Origin: Flavobacterium terrigena
GTDB taxonomy: Bacteria; Bacteroidota; Bacteroidia; Flavobacteriales; Flavobacteriaceae
Direction: 5' to 3'
Length of the DNA: 64,000 nt
NCBI RefSeq assembly: GCF_900108955.1
Contig: NZ_FNYA01000005.1
Location: forward strand, 124,001-188,000
Shown here: in pieces, positions 53,979-61,512 of the stretch
Position numbering within the stretch: the first letter of the stretch is position 1
Layout of the letters: each line of letters begins with the position of its first letter
The notes under the pieces: model-generated
What the model was told of the DNA's origin: nothing
The model's input: only the letters and a program-made list of their open reading frames with translations
Databases searched by the model: none
Made by a program: the position numbers and the translations under genes

Positions 53979-54202
53979 ATTTTTTTAATTATTGTTGTTT
54001 TTATTGGTTTGTGTTATCACTGCAAAATATAATCTTATAAAAGATTCTAAATTTAGCGATTCCATCTGTTTTATTATTTAAAAATTCAATTTGATTTGCA
54101 AAAGTAATTATTTTTTAACAAAAGCGAATTGATTTGTTAGATTTATTAAGTCTTAAAAGTTAAAAATATAGAGAAGTAGTTTATAAATTTTTATTAATAA
54201 TG

Positions 54203-54210
54203 TATTTTTG
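54203..54210 (+). promoter_or_regulatory. Promoter -7 element for the TPR/AraC regulator
   Basis: TATTTTTG matches TAnnTTTG, 14 bases before the ATG at 54225. Confidence 0.5.
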
Positions 54211-54224
54211 CTCAAACTTTTCTT

Positions 54225-55922
54225 ATGAAACATTATTTCTACTACTTTTTTCTACTCTTATCATCATTTGTTTTCTCGCAAAACCAGAGAACATTATCAC
54301 CTATTGAATATCAAAAACTACATGATAAGGCAAGATTGTTAATTAACTCAAATATTGAAAGTTCCTTTTTTTATGCAAATAAGATTGAACAATCTAATAA
54401 TGATCTTCATAAATCATTTGCTTTTGGTATAAAATCGTATTTATATCAAATGAAAGGTGATAGTATTACTTCAAAAAAATATTATAAAACCTCAATTGAT
54501 TATTTAAACAAATTAAAACCATCAACAGACAAAACAAAACTTCATGCCTATTTGTTAAACTACAAAGGTTTATCTGAATGGAAAAGAGGAAACTTAAATG
54601 TTGCAGCTATAACGTATCAAGAAGGTTTAAAATTATCTGAAAAAGCTAATGACGAATTACAGGTTGTAAAATTTTATTCCAACTTAACAAATATCTATCA
54701 AGAGATAGGGAATTTTAATTTAGCTATTAAAACAGGTAGAAAAGCAGATAAATTTCTTGAAAAGATTAAATTAAAATTAGATGAAACACTTTATTTTAAT
54801 CAAAAATCAAATATAAAAATTGCAATAGGAAACTCCTATTTTAAAAAATACAAACAAAACAAATTGGCTTTATGCTTAGATTCTTCCTATGTTTTTTACA
54901 AAGAAGCCTTAAATTATTCAGATGATTTAATTAACAATAAAATTGTACTTAATAAGAATATCGGAACTGTATTAATGATAAAACAAAAATATCGCGAAGC
55001 AGAAAAGACATATAACAACACATTATTACTTTCAATTGAAAACAACTACCAAGATGAAACCAGTAATATTTATTACAATTTAGGCTTTTTAAATTTCAGT
55101 TTAAAAGAAAACGAAAAAGCCAAATTATATTTTCAAAAGTTTGATTCTATTTATAAAATTTTAAACACAAAGAAATCGGAATATGTTTTTAGCAATTATT
55201 ATTTAGCTAAAATATATAATGAAGAAAACAATGAAGTTGAGGCAAAAAAGCATTCAGCCATTTTCTTAGACGAATTAAAAAATTACAACGATAAAATAAA
55301 ACGAGAAGAATTAGAAGTAAATTACAATATAAATTCACAAAAGATTGAAAGTGAAATAAATGAAATTTACCAGACTAATAGTAAGAAAAAGAATTTAATA
55401 TATTTTCTTATTGTTTTAGCGATTGTTGCCATAAACATATTGTTTTACTTTAATTATAAAAAAAGAAAAAGTGCCGAATTAAAAGCAATAAACATTTTAG
55501 AAGAATATAAAGCAAGTAATGAACAACAATCCAAAAAAGTACCATTAAATTTATCAATTGATTCAGAAACAGAAATGAAAATTTTGATGAAACTTGAAAA
55601 ATTAGAAGCTGAAAAATATTATCTAAAACCCGACTTCACACAACAAGAAGTTGCTAAAAAAATAAAAACAAACACCACCTATTTATCATATGTAGTAAAC
55701 AAAAACTATAATAAAACATTTAGCGCATATTTTAATGAACTAAGAATAAACTACGTTATTAATGAAATTATTAATAACAAAAAATATCGCGAGTATACCA
55801 CATTAGCAATCGCTGAAAGCGCTGGATTTAAAAATGCAGACTCGTTTACAAGTTCCTTTAAAAAGAAAACAGGCATTACACCCTATACCTTTATTAATGA
55901 AATAAAAAAAAGAGAGTTATAA
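54225..55922 (+). CDS. TPR-containing membrane regulator with AraC-type HTH
   Basis: The 565-aa protein has a signal peptide (1-19), a periplasmic array of tetratricopeptide-like helices (about 30-370), one membrane helix (about 390-410) and a cytoplasmic C-terminal AraC-type double HTH (about 455-565; TNTTYLSYVVNKNYNKTF, FKNADSFTSSFKKKTGITP). This architecture, a sensor joined directly to a DNA-binding domain, is common in Bacteroidota. It is placed at the edge of the peptide-secretion locus, so regulation of that locus is a reasonable inference. A terminator overlaps its stop codon. Confidence 0.88.
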   Translation: MKHYFYYFFLLLSSFVFSQNQRTLSPIEYQKLHDKARLLINSNIESSFFYANKIEQSNNDLHKSFAFGIKSYLYQMKGDSITSKKYYKTSIDYLNKLKPSTDKTKLHAYLLNYKGLSEWKRGNLNVAAITYQEGLKLSEKANDELQVVKFYSNLTNIYQEIGNFNLAIKTGRKADKFLEKIKLKLDETLYFNQKSNIKIAIGNSYFKKYKQNKLALCLDSSYVFYKEALNYSDDLINNKIVLNKNIGTVLMIKQKYREAEKTYNNTLLLSIENNYQDETSNIYYNLGFLNFSLKENEKAKLYFQKFDSIYKILNTKKSEYVFSNYYLAKIYNEENNEVEAKKHSAIFLDELKNYNDKIKREELEVNYNINSQKIESEINEIYQTNSKKKNLIYFLIVLAIVAINILFYFNYKKRKSAELKAINILEEYKASNEQQSKKVPLNLSIDSETEMKILMKLEKLEAEKYYLKPDFTQQEVAKKIKTNTTYLSYVVNKNYNKTFSAYFNELRINYVINEIINNKKYREYTTLAIAESAGFKNADSFTSSFKKKTGITPYTFINEIKKREL

Positions 55923-55940
55923 TAAACTCTCTTTTTTTTA
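55911..55940 (+). terminator. Terminator overlapping the regulator's stop codon
   Basis: AGAGAGTT (55911-55918) pairs with AACTCTCT (55925-55932), followed by a T-run. Confidence 0.75.
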
Positions 55941-55965
55941 TTTTACTTTGTTAATACCGTGTCAA

Positions 55966-56193
55966 TTACAACGCTGGCATATCAACTGGAGGTATTCCAC
56001 CACCACCTTTAGGATCAACATCTCCGCTACCACCACCAGTAGAAACAGATCCTCCTCCTGAATCATCTCCTAATTCTAAATCAACTAGATCTATTAAGTC
56101 AATATTACCTTTATCACCTCCACCGACAATCATAATTTGATTCTCTAATTTATTGCTTAAAAAATTTTCAATTTTTAGTTTGGTTTTTTTCAT
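55966..56193 (-). CDS. Glycine-rich peptide with GG-type leader, possible RiPP precursor
   Basis: The 75-aa product has a charged helical N-terminus ending in ENQIMIVGGGD (about 17-27), like the leader ending in GG of Bacteroidota natural-product precursors, and a core rich in Gly, Asp, Ser and Pro without any Cys (SGGGSVSTGGGSGD, KGGGGIPPVDMPAL). It is transcribed opposite to the regulator and the fusion gene. No modification enzyme is adjacent in the window. The protein is short and unusual in composition, so both coding status and class are uncertain. Confidence 0.6.
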   Translation of the reverse strand: MKKTKLKIENFLSNKLENQIMIVGGGDKGNIDLIDLVDLELGDDSGGGSVSTGGGSGDVDPKGGGGIPPVDMPAL

Positions 56194-56461
56194 GATTTTA
56201 AGGGTTAAAATTTATTTCACAAATCTATTGCTTAAAAGGTATATTTTCAACAAAAAATAAAAAGCAAAAAAACTAAACCCATAAATTAAAATATAAGTTA
56301 TTGTAAATCAACATCTTATAAATACTAAAATGTAACGATAATTTATAAATTACAGCCCGTTTTTTTATAAATAACAGAAACACCCGCTTTTTTATCGTAA
56401 AAATACAACTAATATTTGCCAAAGTATTAAACGTATTACAAACCCTAAAAAACAAAAAGCA

Positions 56462-58024
56462 ATGGTTAATCTTCTGAAAAAATATTTACACAAAAATGGT
56501 TATTACAACCAAAAAGATCAATTTGATGATTTATTTTTATCACATCCAAACTATCCAAGCATATTTGCTATAACTGATACCTTAGATGTGCTTTCAATTG
56601 AAAACATAGCTTTAAAAGTACCGAAAGAACAATTTATTGACTTACCAGAAAATTTTTTAGCAATCTATAATGGCCATATCGTTTTAGCAACTAAAACAAG
56701 TCAATCAGTAACTATAGAAACAGCTGAAGCAAAAAAACAAAAACTAACGTTTAACGAATTTCTTACAGGTTGGAACGAAGTTGTAATTGCTATTGAACCA
56801 AATGCAAATCCTGTTCTAAAAAAAGAAAGAAAAAACAAAAGTGGATTGCTTTATGCTTTGCCTTTTCTTGCATTAATTGCTTCATCTGCTGCATTCCAAA
56901 ATTATAATATAAATTCAATTGCGCTACTTGTTACTTCAATAATTGGACTTGTACTAAGTGTCTTTATTGTTCAAGAAAAGTTGGGTGTTAAAAATGAATT
57001 AGCTTCTAAGTTTTGTAATATAAATCCAAATGCGTCATGCGATTCTGTAATAAATTCTAAAAAAAGTGAGATCAACAAATGGATTGGTTTTTCAGATTTA
57101 ACTTTATTATTTTTTAGTATAAGTGTTGTATCTATTTTAATCCAACCAGAATTTTCAAATAGAATAATTGGATTTATAAGTTTGTTAGCAATTCCAGCAA
57201 TTGTATATTCTATTTGGTTGCAAACATTTGAATTAAAAAAATGGTGTGTCTTGTGTTTAGCTGTTTCGTTTGTAATTATAGCTCAAAGCTTAGTATTTAG
57301 TTTTGGAAATGTTACTTGGTTTGACTATTCAATCTCACATTATTACACTTTTATTGTTTCAACAATCCTTTTATCTTCATTATGGTTTTCAATAAAACCA
57401 ATCATAGAAAATAAAGTTAAGTTCGAAAAAGAAACAAATCGATTGATGAGATTTAAAAGAAATTTTAACCTTTTCCAATTTCTTTCTAATGAAATTGAAG
57501 AATATGATGATTTTGAAAAATTAAAAGGAATAACATTTGGAAATGAAAACGCAGCAACACAAATCACACTTATATTAAGTCCAAGTTGCGGGCATTGTCA
57601 TACAGCTTTTGAAGATGCTTATAAACTATTTCAAAATTATTCTGAAAAAATATATCTAAACATCCTTTTCAATATCAATCCAGAAAATCAAGACAATCCA
57701 TATAAAACGGTTCTGGAAAATCTTCTAGCTATAAACGAACAAGATCCCAAAAAAGCACAATATGCGATTATTGACTGGCACATCAATCAATTAAAATTAG
57801 AAGATTGGAAACAAAAATGGACTGTTGAATCACCTCATTTGATAGTTAACAAGGAGTTACAGAATCAATACTATTGGTGTTTAAAAAATGACTTTAACTA
57901 TACTCCTGTAAAAATAATCAACGGAAATTTATTTCCTGATGAATATGAAATTAAAGAGTTAAAGTATTTCATTAATGATTTCAATGAAGAAATGGAAGAT
58001 GAAAAATCATTACAAGCTGTTTAA
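56462..58024 (+). CDS. VKOR-thioredoxin fusion with degenerate C39-like N-terminus
   Basis: The 520-aa protein has an N-terminal C39-peptidase-like domain (1-115; HPNYPSIFAITDTLDVL) without the catalytic Cys, then a vitamin K epoxide reductase-type membrane domain (about 128-310) with all four redox cysteines (C185/C193 spaced as in VKOR, and CVLC at 262-265), and a C-terminal thioredoxin-like domain (about 350-515) with PSCGHCH (C376/C379). This is a self-contained disulfide-forming machine. Its position directly before three Cys-rich precursor genes suggests it oxidises those peptides. Confidence 0.88.
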   Translation: MVNLLKKYLHKNGYYNQKDQFDDLFLSHPNYPSIFAITDTLDVLSIENIALKVPKEQFIDLPENFLAIYNGHIVLATKTSQSVTIETAEAKKQKLTFNEFLTGWNEVVIAIEPNANPVLKKERKNKSGLLYALPFLALIASSAAFQNYNINSIALLVTSIIGLVLSVFIVQEKLGVKNELASKFCNINPNASCDSVINSKKSEINKWIGFSDLTLLFFSISVVSILIQPEFSNRIIGFISLLAIPAIVYSIWLQTFELKKWCVLCLAVSFVIIAQSLVFSFGNVTWFDYSISHYYTFIVSTILLSSLWFSIKPIIENKVKFEKETNRLMRFKRNFNLFQFLSNEIEEYDDFEKLKGITFGNENAATQITLILSPSCGHCHTAFEDAYKLFQNYSEKIYLNILFNINPENQDNPYKTVLENLLAINEQDPKKAQYAIIDWHINQLKLEDWKQKWTVESPHLIVNKELQNQYYWCLKNDFNYTPVKIINGNLFPDEYEIKELKYFINDFNEEMEDEKSLQAV

Positions 58025-58044
58025 AAACATATTAAAAATATTCT

Positions 58045-58080
58045 TGGCCGAGAATAGTCAAAGTTCTCAATTGACTTTAA
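58045..58080. promoter_or_regulatory. Inverted repeats upstream of the first precursor gene
   Basis: AGTCAA (58056-58061) and TTGACT (58071-58076) form an inverted repeat. A near-palindrome TTCTTGGCCGAGAA lies at 58041-58054. They may be operator or RNA-fold elements before the precursor genes. Confidence 0.3.
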
Positions 58081-58117
58081 ATGCTTGAGAAAAAACAATC
58101 AAAATAATTATACTATT

Positions 58118-58303
58118 ATGTTAAAAAACATTTTAAAATTAGACGGTGCTCAACAATTGAGCAAAAATGAGCAAAAAGAAATTAATGGTGGTAGACCAGT
58201 TCCTTGCAAATATGACTATCAGTGTACAGGAGTTCCACCTGCTGGAACTATTTACAGATGTGTAAATGGTGTATGCATGTTAGAATTATTAGACGCTATC
58301 TAA
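58118..58303 (+). CDS. Double-glycine-leader peptide 1 (four cysteines)
   Basis: The 61-aa precursor starts at ATG 58118 (a TTG at 58085 is upstream but not conserved in the sister genes). The leader MLKNILKLDGAQQLSKNEQK... ends in GG at residues 24-25. The core of about 36 residues has four Cys (CKYDYQC and CVNGVC pairs), hinting at two disulfides. Leader type and the C39 exporter downstream fit a bacteriocin-type peptide; target and activity are unknown. A hairpin follows at 58313. Confidence 0.82.
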   Translation: MLKNILKLDGAQQLSKNEQKEINGGRPVPCKYDYQCTGVPPAGTIYRCVNGVCMLELLDAI

Positions 58304-58312
58304 TAAACTCTG

Positions 58313-58342
58313 AGAGAGGAAATTTCTTTCCTCTCTTTTTTT
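58313..58342 (+). terminator. Hairpin after precursor gene 1
   Basis: AGAGAGGAAA (58313-58322) pairs with TTTCCTCTCT (58327-58336), followed by T residues. It may cause partial termination inside the precursor series. Confidence 0.78.
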
Positions 58343-58371
58343 AATAATCTATTAATTTAAAAAACCAAATC

Positions 58372-58566
58372 ATGTTAAAAAACATTTTAAAATTAGACGG
58401 AGCTCAACAATTGAGCAAAAACGAACAAAAAGAAATTAGTGGTGGAATTACTAAACAATGTTTAGACGCATATAGCAATGGGTGTGACAGAACAATAACT
58501 GCAGTAGATTGTTTTAGCCTTTACGAAGGTGTTTACAATTCAACTTGTAAGTGTTGTAACCTATAA
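58372..58566 (+). CDS. Double-glycine-leader peptide 2 (six cysteines)
   Basis: The 64-aa precursor has nearly the same leader as peptide 1, ending in GG at residues 24-25. The core of about 39 residues carries six Cys (CLDAYSNGC, DC, TCKCC), enough for three disulfides, and no similarity to the peptide 1 core. Leader DNA is nearly identical to the sister genes, core DNA is not. Confidence 0.82.
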   Translation: MLKNILKLDGAQQLSKNEQKEISGGITKQCLDAYSNGCDRTITAVDCFSLYEGVYNSTCKCCNL

Positions 58567-58597
58567 AAATATTTTCAAACATTAATTTATTATAATC

Positions 58598-58831
58598 ATG
58601 TTAAAAAACATTTTAAGTTTAGAAGGCGCTCAACAATTGAGTAAAAACGAGCAAAAATCAATTAAAGGTGGTTTAGCTATCGATTTTAGCAAATATAGCT
58701 CATGTCAATATTACTTATTCAACATCAGCCAATCGCAATGTATGAACTTGCCGGTATATCAAAAACCGCTTTGGAATGGAAGTACGTGTTCTGCTACTGG
58801 AACAGGATCATGTAACGGAGATAACATGTAA
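58598..58831 (+). CDS. Double-glycine-leader peptide 3 (four cysteines)
   Basis: The 77-aa precursor shares the leader (MLKNILSLEGAQQLSKNEQK, then SIKGG at 21-25). The core of about 52 residues has four Cys, many aromatic and polar residues (SSCQYYLFN, SQCMNL, STCSATGTGSC) and is the longest of the three. A terminator hairpin at 58840 separates it from the exporter gene, so the peptides could be made in excess over the exporter. Confidence 0.82.
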   Translation: MLKNILSLEGAQQLSKNEQKSIKGGLAIDFSKYSSCQYYLFNISQSQCMNLPVYQKPLWNGSTCSATGTGSCNGDNM

Positions 58832-58838
58832 TTTTCAT

Positions 58839-58874
58839 AATACTGCCTGGATTTTTTTCAGGCAGTATTTTTAA
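58839..58874 (+). terminator. Terminator between precursor genes and exporter
   Basis: ATACTGCCTG (58840-58849) pairs with CAGGCAGTAT (58859-58868), followed by TTTTTA. Confidence 0.85.
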
Positions 58875-58875
58875 C

Positions 58876-58883
58876 TATTTTTG
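58876..58883 (+). promoter_or_regulatory. Promoter -7 element for the exporter gene
   Basis: TATTTTTG matches TAnnTTTG directly after the terminator hairpin, 8 bases before the TTG start at 58892. It suggests separate expression of the exporter operon. Confidence 0.45.
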
Positions 58884-58891
58884 AATCAAAA

Positions 58892-61105
58892 TTGAAAAAA
58901 TTGAAAAAATTTCCTAATTACATACAAGCCGATAGCAAAGATTGTGGACCCACCTGTTTAAAAATAGTAGGTAAACACTTTGGTAAAACCATCAACATTC
59001 AACAATTAAGAGATTTTAGCGAAACTACTCGTGAAGGAAGTAATTTATTGTTTCTTTCTGATGCCGCAGAAAAAATTGGTTTCCGTACACTAGGTGTAAA
59101 ATTAAACTTAGAACGTTTAAACGAAGCGCCATTACCTTGTATTTTGCATTGGAATAAAGATCACTATGTAGTGCTTTATGATATTAAAAAAGGGAAATAT
59201 TTAATTTCAGATCCAGCTTTTGGATTAATAGATTACAATCAAACCGATTTTATAAAATTCTGGATTGGCAACAATGCAGACAATTTCACTCAAGAAGGTG
59301 TGGCTTTATTATTAGAACCAACACCCAATTTTTACGATTTAGATATTGATAGTACTGATAAAGATGGCAAGAAAAAAGCTTTAGGTTTTGGCTTATTATC
59401 TCGTTATGTACTAAAATACAAATCATTTTTAATACAATTAATTGTCAACCTTCTAGCAGGAAGTGTTTTACAATTAATTTTTCCATTTTTAACACTCAGT
59501 CTTGTCGATGTTGGTATTCAAAACCAAGACATGGGCTTTGTGTATATGATTTTATTCGCTCAATTATTCCTTTTTGCTGGAAGAATGGGTTTAGAATTAA
59601 TTCGAGGCTGGATCATGCTTCACCTTTCAACTAGAATCAACATCTCATTAATTTCCGATTTCTTTATCAAATTAATGAATTTACCTATATCTTTTTTCGA
59701 TGTTCGTATGACTGGCGATATCATGCAACGTATCAACGACCATCATCGCATTGAAAAAATACTTACCACTTCTTCATTAAATGTAATCTTTTCCGTTTTT
59801 AATATGATAGTTATGGGAGGTGTTTTAGCCTACTACAACTTAATGATATTCTTTGTATTCTTTGCAGGAAGCATTTTATACTTTGTTTGGATTTTACTCT
59901 TTTTAAAACGAAGAGAAGAATTAGATTACAAACGATTTTCAGAAGTCTCTCAAGAACAAAGTAAAGTAATTGAGTTGATAAATGGTATGCAAGAAATTAA
60001 ATTGCACAATGCCGAAAAACAAAAACGTTGGGGTTGGGAATATGTGCAAGCCCGATTATTCCGAGTTTCAACAAAAGGATTAATCTTAGAACAAACACAG
60101 TCGTCAGGTTCACAAATTATTAATGAATTAAAAAATATTTTCATCTTAGTTTTATCTGCAAAACTTGTTATTGATGGCACAATTACTTTGGGAATGATGC
60201 TGGCGATAAGTTCTATTGTTGGGAGTTTAAATGGTCCAATATCGCAACTAATTGGTTTTGTAAGAGAACTTCAAGATGCGAAAATATCCTTAGCCCGTTT
60301 GTCCGAAATTCACGAAAAAGAAGACGAAATTCAGCAAGAAGCATATCAAACCAACGATGTTCCTAACAATCAAGATATTATTATTAAAGACTTATCGTTT
60401 CGTTATTTAGGTTCTGATATATCTGTTTTAGATAACTTAAGTCTTACCATTCCAACCAATAAAATTACTGCAATAGTAGGAACAAGTGGAAGTGGAAAAA
60501 CAACCTTAATGAAATTACTATTGAAGTTTTATGAACCCCAAAGTGGTGAAGTTTTAATTGGAAATACACAGTTAAAAAACATTTCTCAAAAAGCATGGCG
60601 AAATAACATTGGAGCCGTTATGCAGGAAGGATTTATTTTTAATGATACGATTGCAAACAACATTGCCATTGGCGTAGATATTATTGATAAAGAACGTTTG
60701 GTTTATGCCGCTGACGTAGCCAATATTAAAGAATATATTTCTGGTTTACCTTTAGGATACAATACTAAAATTGGTTCTGAAGGCGTTGGAATGAGTACCG
60801 GACAAAAACAACGTTTATTAATTGCAAGATCGGTTTATAAAAATCCAGAAATGTTATTTTTTGACGAAGCCACTTCTGCGCTTGACGCGAATAACGAAAA
60901 GGAAATCATGGAAAAACTAGATATCTTTTTCAAAAACAAAACTGTTGTTGTTATTGCGCACCGATTAAGTACGGTTATGAATGCCGACCAAATTGTTGTG
61001 CTAGAAAAAGGAAAAATTATTGAAATTGGAAATCACGAAACCTTGGTTGCAAATAAAGGAAATTATTATAATCTAGTTCGAAATCAATTACAACTTGGAA
61101 GTTAG
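58892..61105 (+). CDS. Peptidase-domain (C39) ABC exporter
   Basis: The 737-aa PCAT-type exporter cuts the leader after GG and pumps the core peptide out. The C39 domain (1-135) has Gln12 and Cys18 (IQADSKDCGPTC), His in WNKDHYVVLYD and Asp in ISDPAFG, so it is active by sequence. The membrane domain spans about 165-450; the ATPase has GTSGSGKTTLMKL, signature MSTGQKQR and Walker B MLFFDEATSALD. No ATG precedes the domain; TTG at 58892 or 58901 is the start. Its C-terminal codons run into a 7-nt repeat tract. Confidence 0.94.
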   Translation: MKKLKKFPNYIQADSKDCGPTCLKIVGKHFGKTINIQQLRDFSETTREGSNLLFLSDAAEKIGFRTLGVKLNLERLNEAPLPCILHWNKDHYVVLYDIKKGKYLISDPAFGLIDYNQTDFIKFWIGNNADNFTQEGVALLLEPTPNFYDLDIDSTDKDGKKKALGFGLLSRYVLKYKSFLIQLIVNLLAGSVLQLIFPFLTLSLVDVGIQNQDMGFVYMILFAQLFLFAGRMGLELIRGWIMLHLSTRINISLISDFFIKLMNLPISFFDVRMTGDIMQRINDHHRIEKILTTSSLNVIFSVFNMIVMGGVLAYYNLMIFFVFFAGSILYFVWILLFLKRREELDYKRFSEVSQEQSKVIELINGMQEIKLHNAEKQKRWGWEYVQARLFRVSTKGLILEQTQSSGSQIINELKNIFILVLSAKLVIDGTITLGMMLAISSIVGSLNGPISQLIGFVRELQDAKISLARLSEIHEKEDEIQQEAYQTNDVPNNQDIIIKDLSFRYLGSDISVLDNLSLTIPTNKITAIVGTSGSGKTTLMKLLLKFYEPQSGEVLIGNTQLKNISQKAWRNNIGAVMQEGFIFNDTIANNIAIGVDIIDKERLVYAADVANIKEYISGLPLGYNTKIGSEGVGMSTGQKQRLLIARSVYKNPEMLFFDEATSALDANNEKEIMEKLDIFFKNKTVVVIAHRLSTVMNADQIVVLEKGKIIEIGNHETLVANKGNYYNLVRNQLQLGS

Positions 61106-61137
61106 AAGCGTGAAGCTGGAAGTCGGAAGTAACAAGC
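61091..61137. repeat. Heptanucleotide repeat tract, left boundary of the four-helix gene
   Basis: In-phase 7-mers (CAACTTG GAAGTTA GAAGCGT GAAGCTG GAAGTCG GAAGTAA) start inside the exporter gene and include its stop codon. GAAGCTGGAAGT (61112-61123) is repeated inverted at 61569-61580. Confidence 0.65.
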
Positions 61138-61152
61138 AAAAAATTAACAATA

Positions 61153-61512
61153 ATGAGCTTTAAATTTGAAAAATTAATAATTTGGCAAAGGGCAATGGAT
61201 TATGGTGAAGAAATTTACACTATGTCTTTACAATTTCCAAAACATGAAATATATAATCTTTCCTCTCAAATATTAAGAGCTTCCGATTCAGTTGCCTTAA
61301 ATATTTCTGAAGGTTCAATTTTACAATCCAATGCAGAATTTAATCGTTTTTTAGGTTATTCTATTCGTTCTTTAGCAGAAACTGTAACTTGTTTACATAA
61401 AGCAAAAAGAAGAAATTACATTACACAAGAAATATTTAACAAACATTATAATGAAGCATTTAACTTAATGAATATGTTAATTGCTTTTAAATCAAAAGTA
61501 AAAAATGACTGA
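61153..61512 (+). CDS. Four-helix-bundle protein (S23/IVS family)
   Basis: The 119-aa protein has the signature of the S23-type four-helix-bundle family often encoded in 23S rRNA intervening sequences and related to Avd: FEKLIIWQRAMDYGEEIY at the N-terminus, LSSQILRASDSVALNISEG near 37-55, FLGYSIRSLAETVTCLHKA near 73. Function is unknown; a nucleic-acid-binding role is suspected for the family. Here it lies within an exporter-adaptor operon, bounded by inverted heptanucleotide tracts, and its 3' end overlaps the HlyD start by 8 bases. Confidence 0.9.
   Translation: MSFKFEKLIIWQRAMDYGEEIYTMSLQFPKHEIYNLSSQILRASDSVALNISEGSILQSNAEFNRFLGYSIRSLAETVTCLHKAKRRNYITQEIFNKHYNEAFNLMNMLIAFKSKVKND

Noticed and set aside
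56194-56461. Possible hidden small gene in the 268-bp gap before the VKOR fusion
   Set aside because: The only frame is a hydrophobic AT-rich minus-strand frame without a ribosome-binding site or family features.
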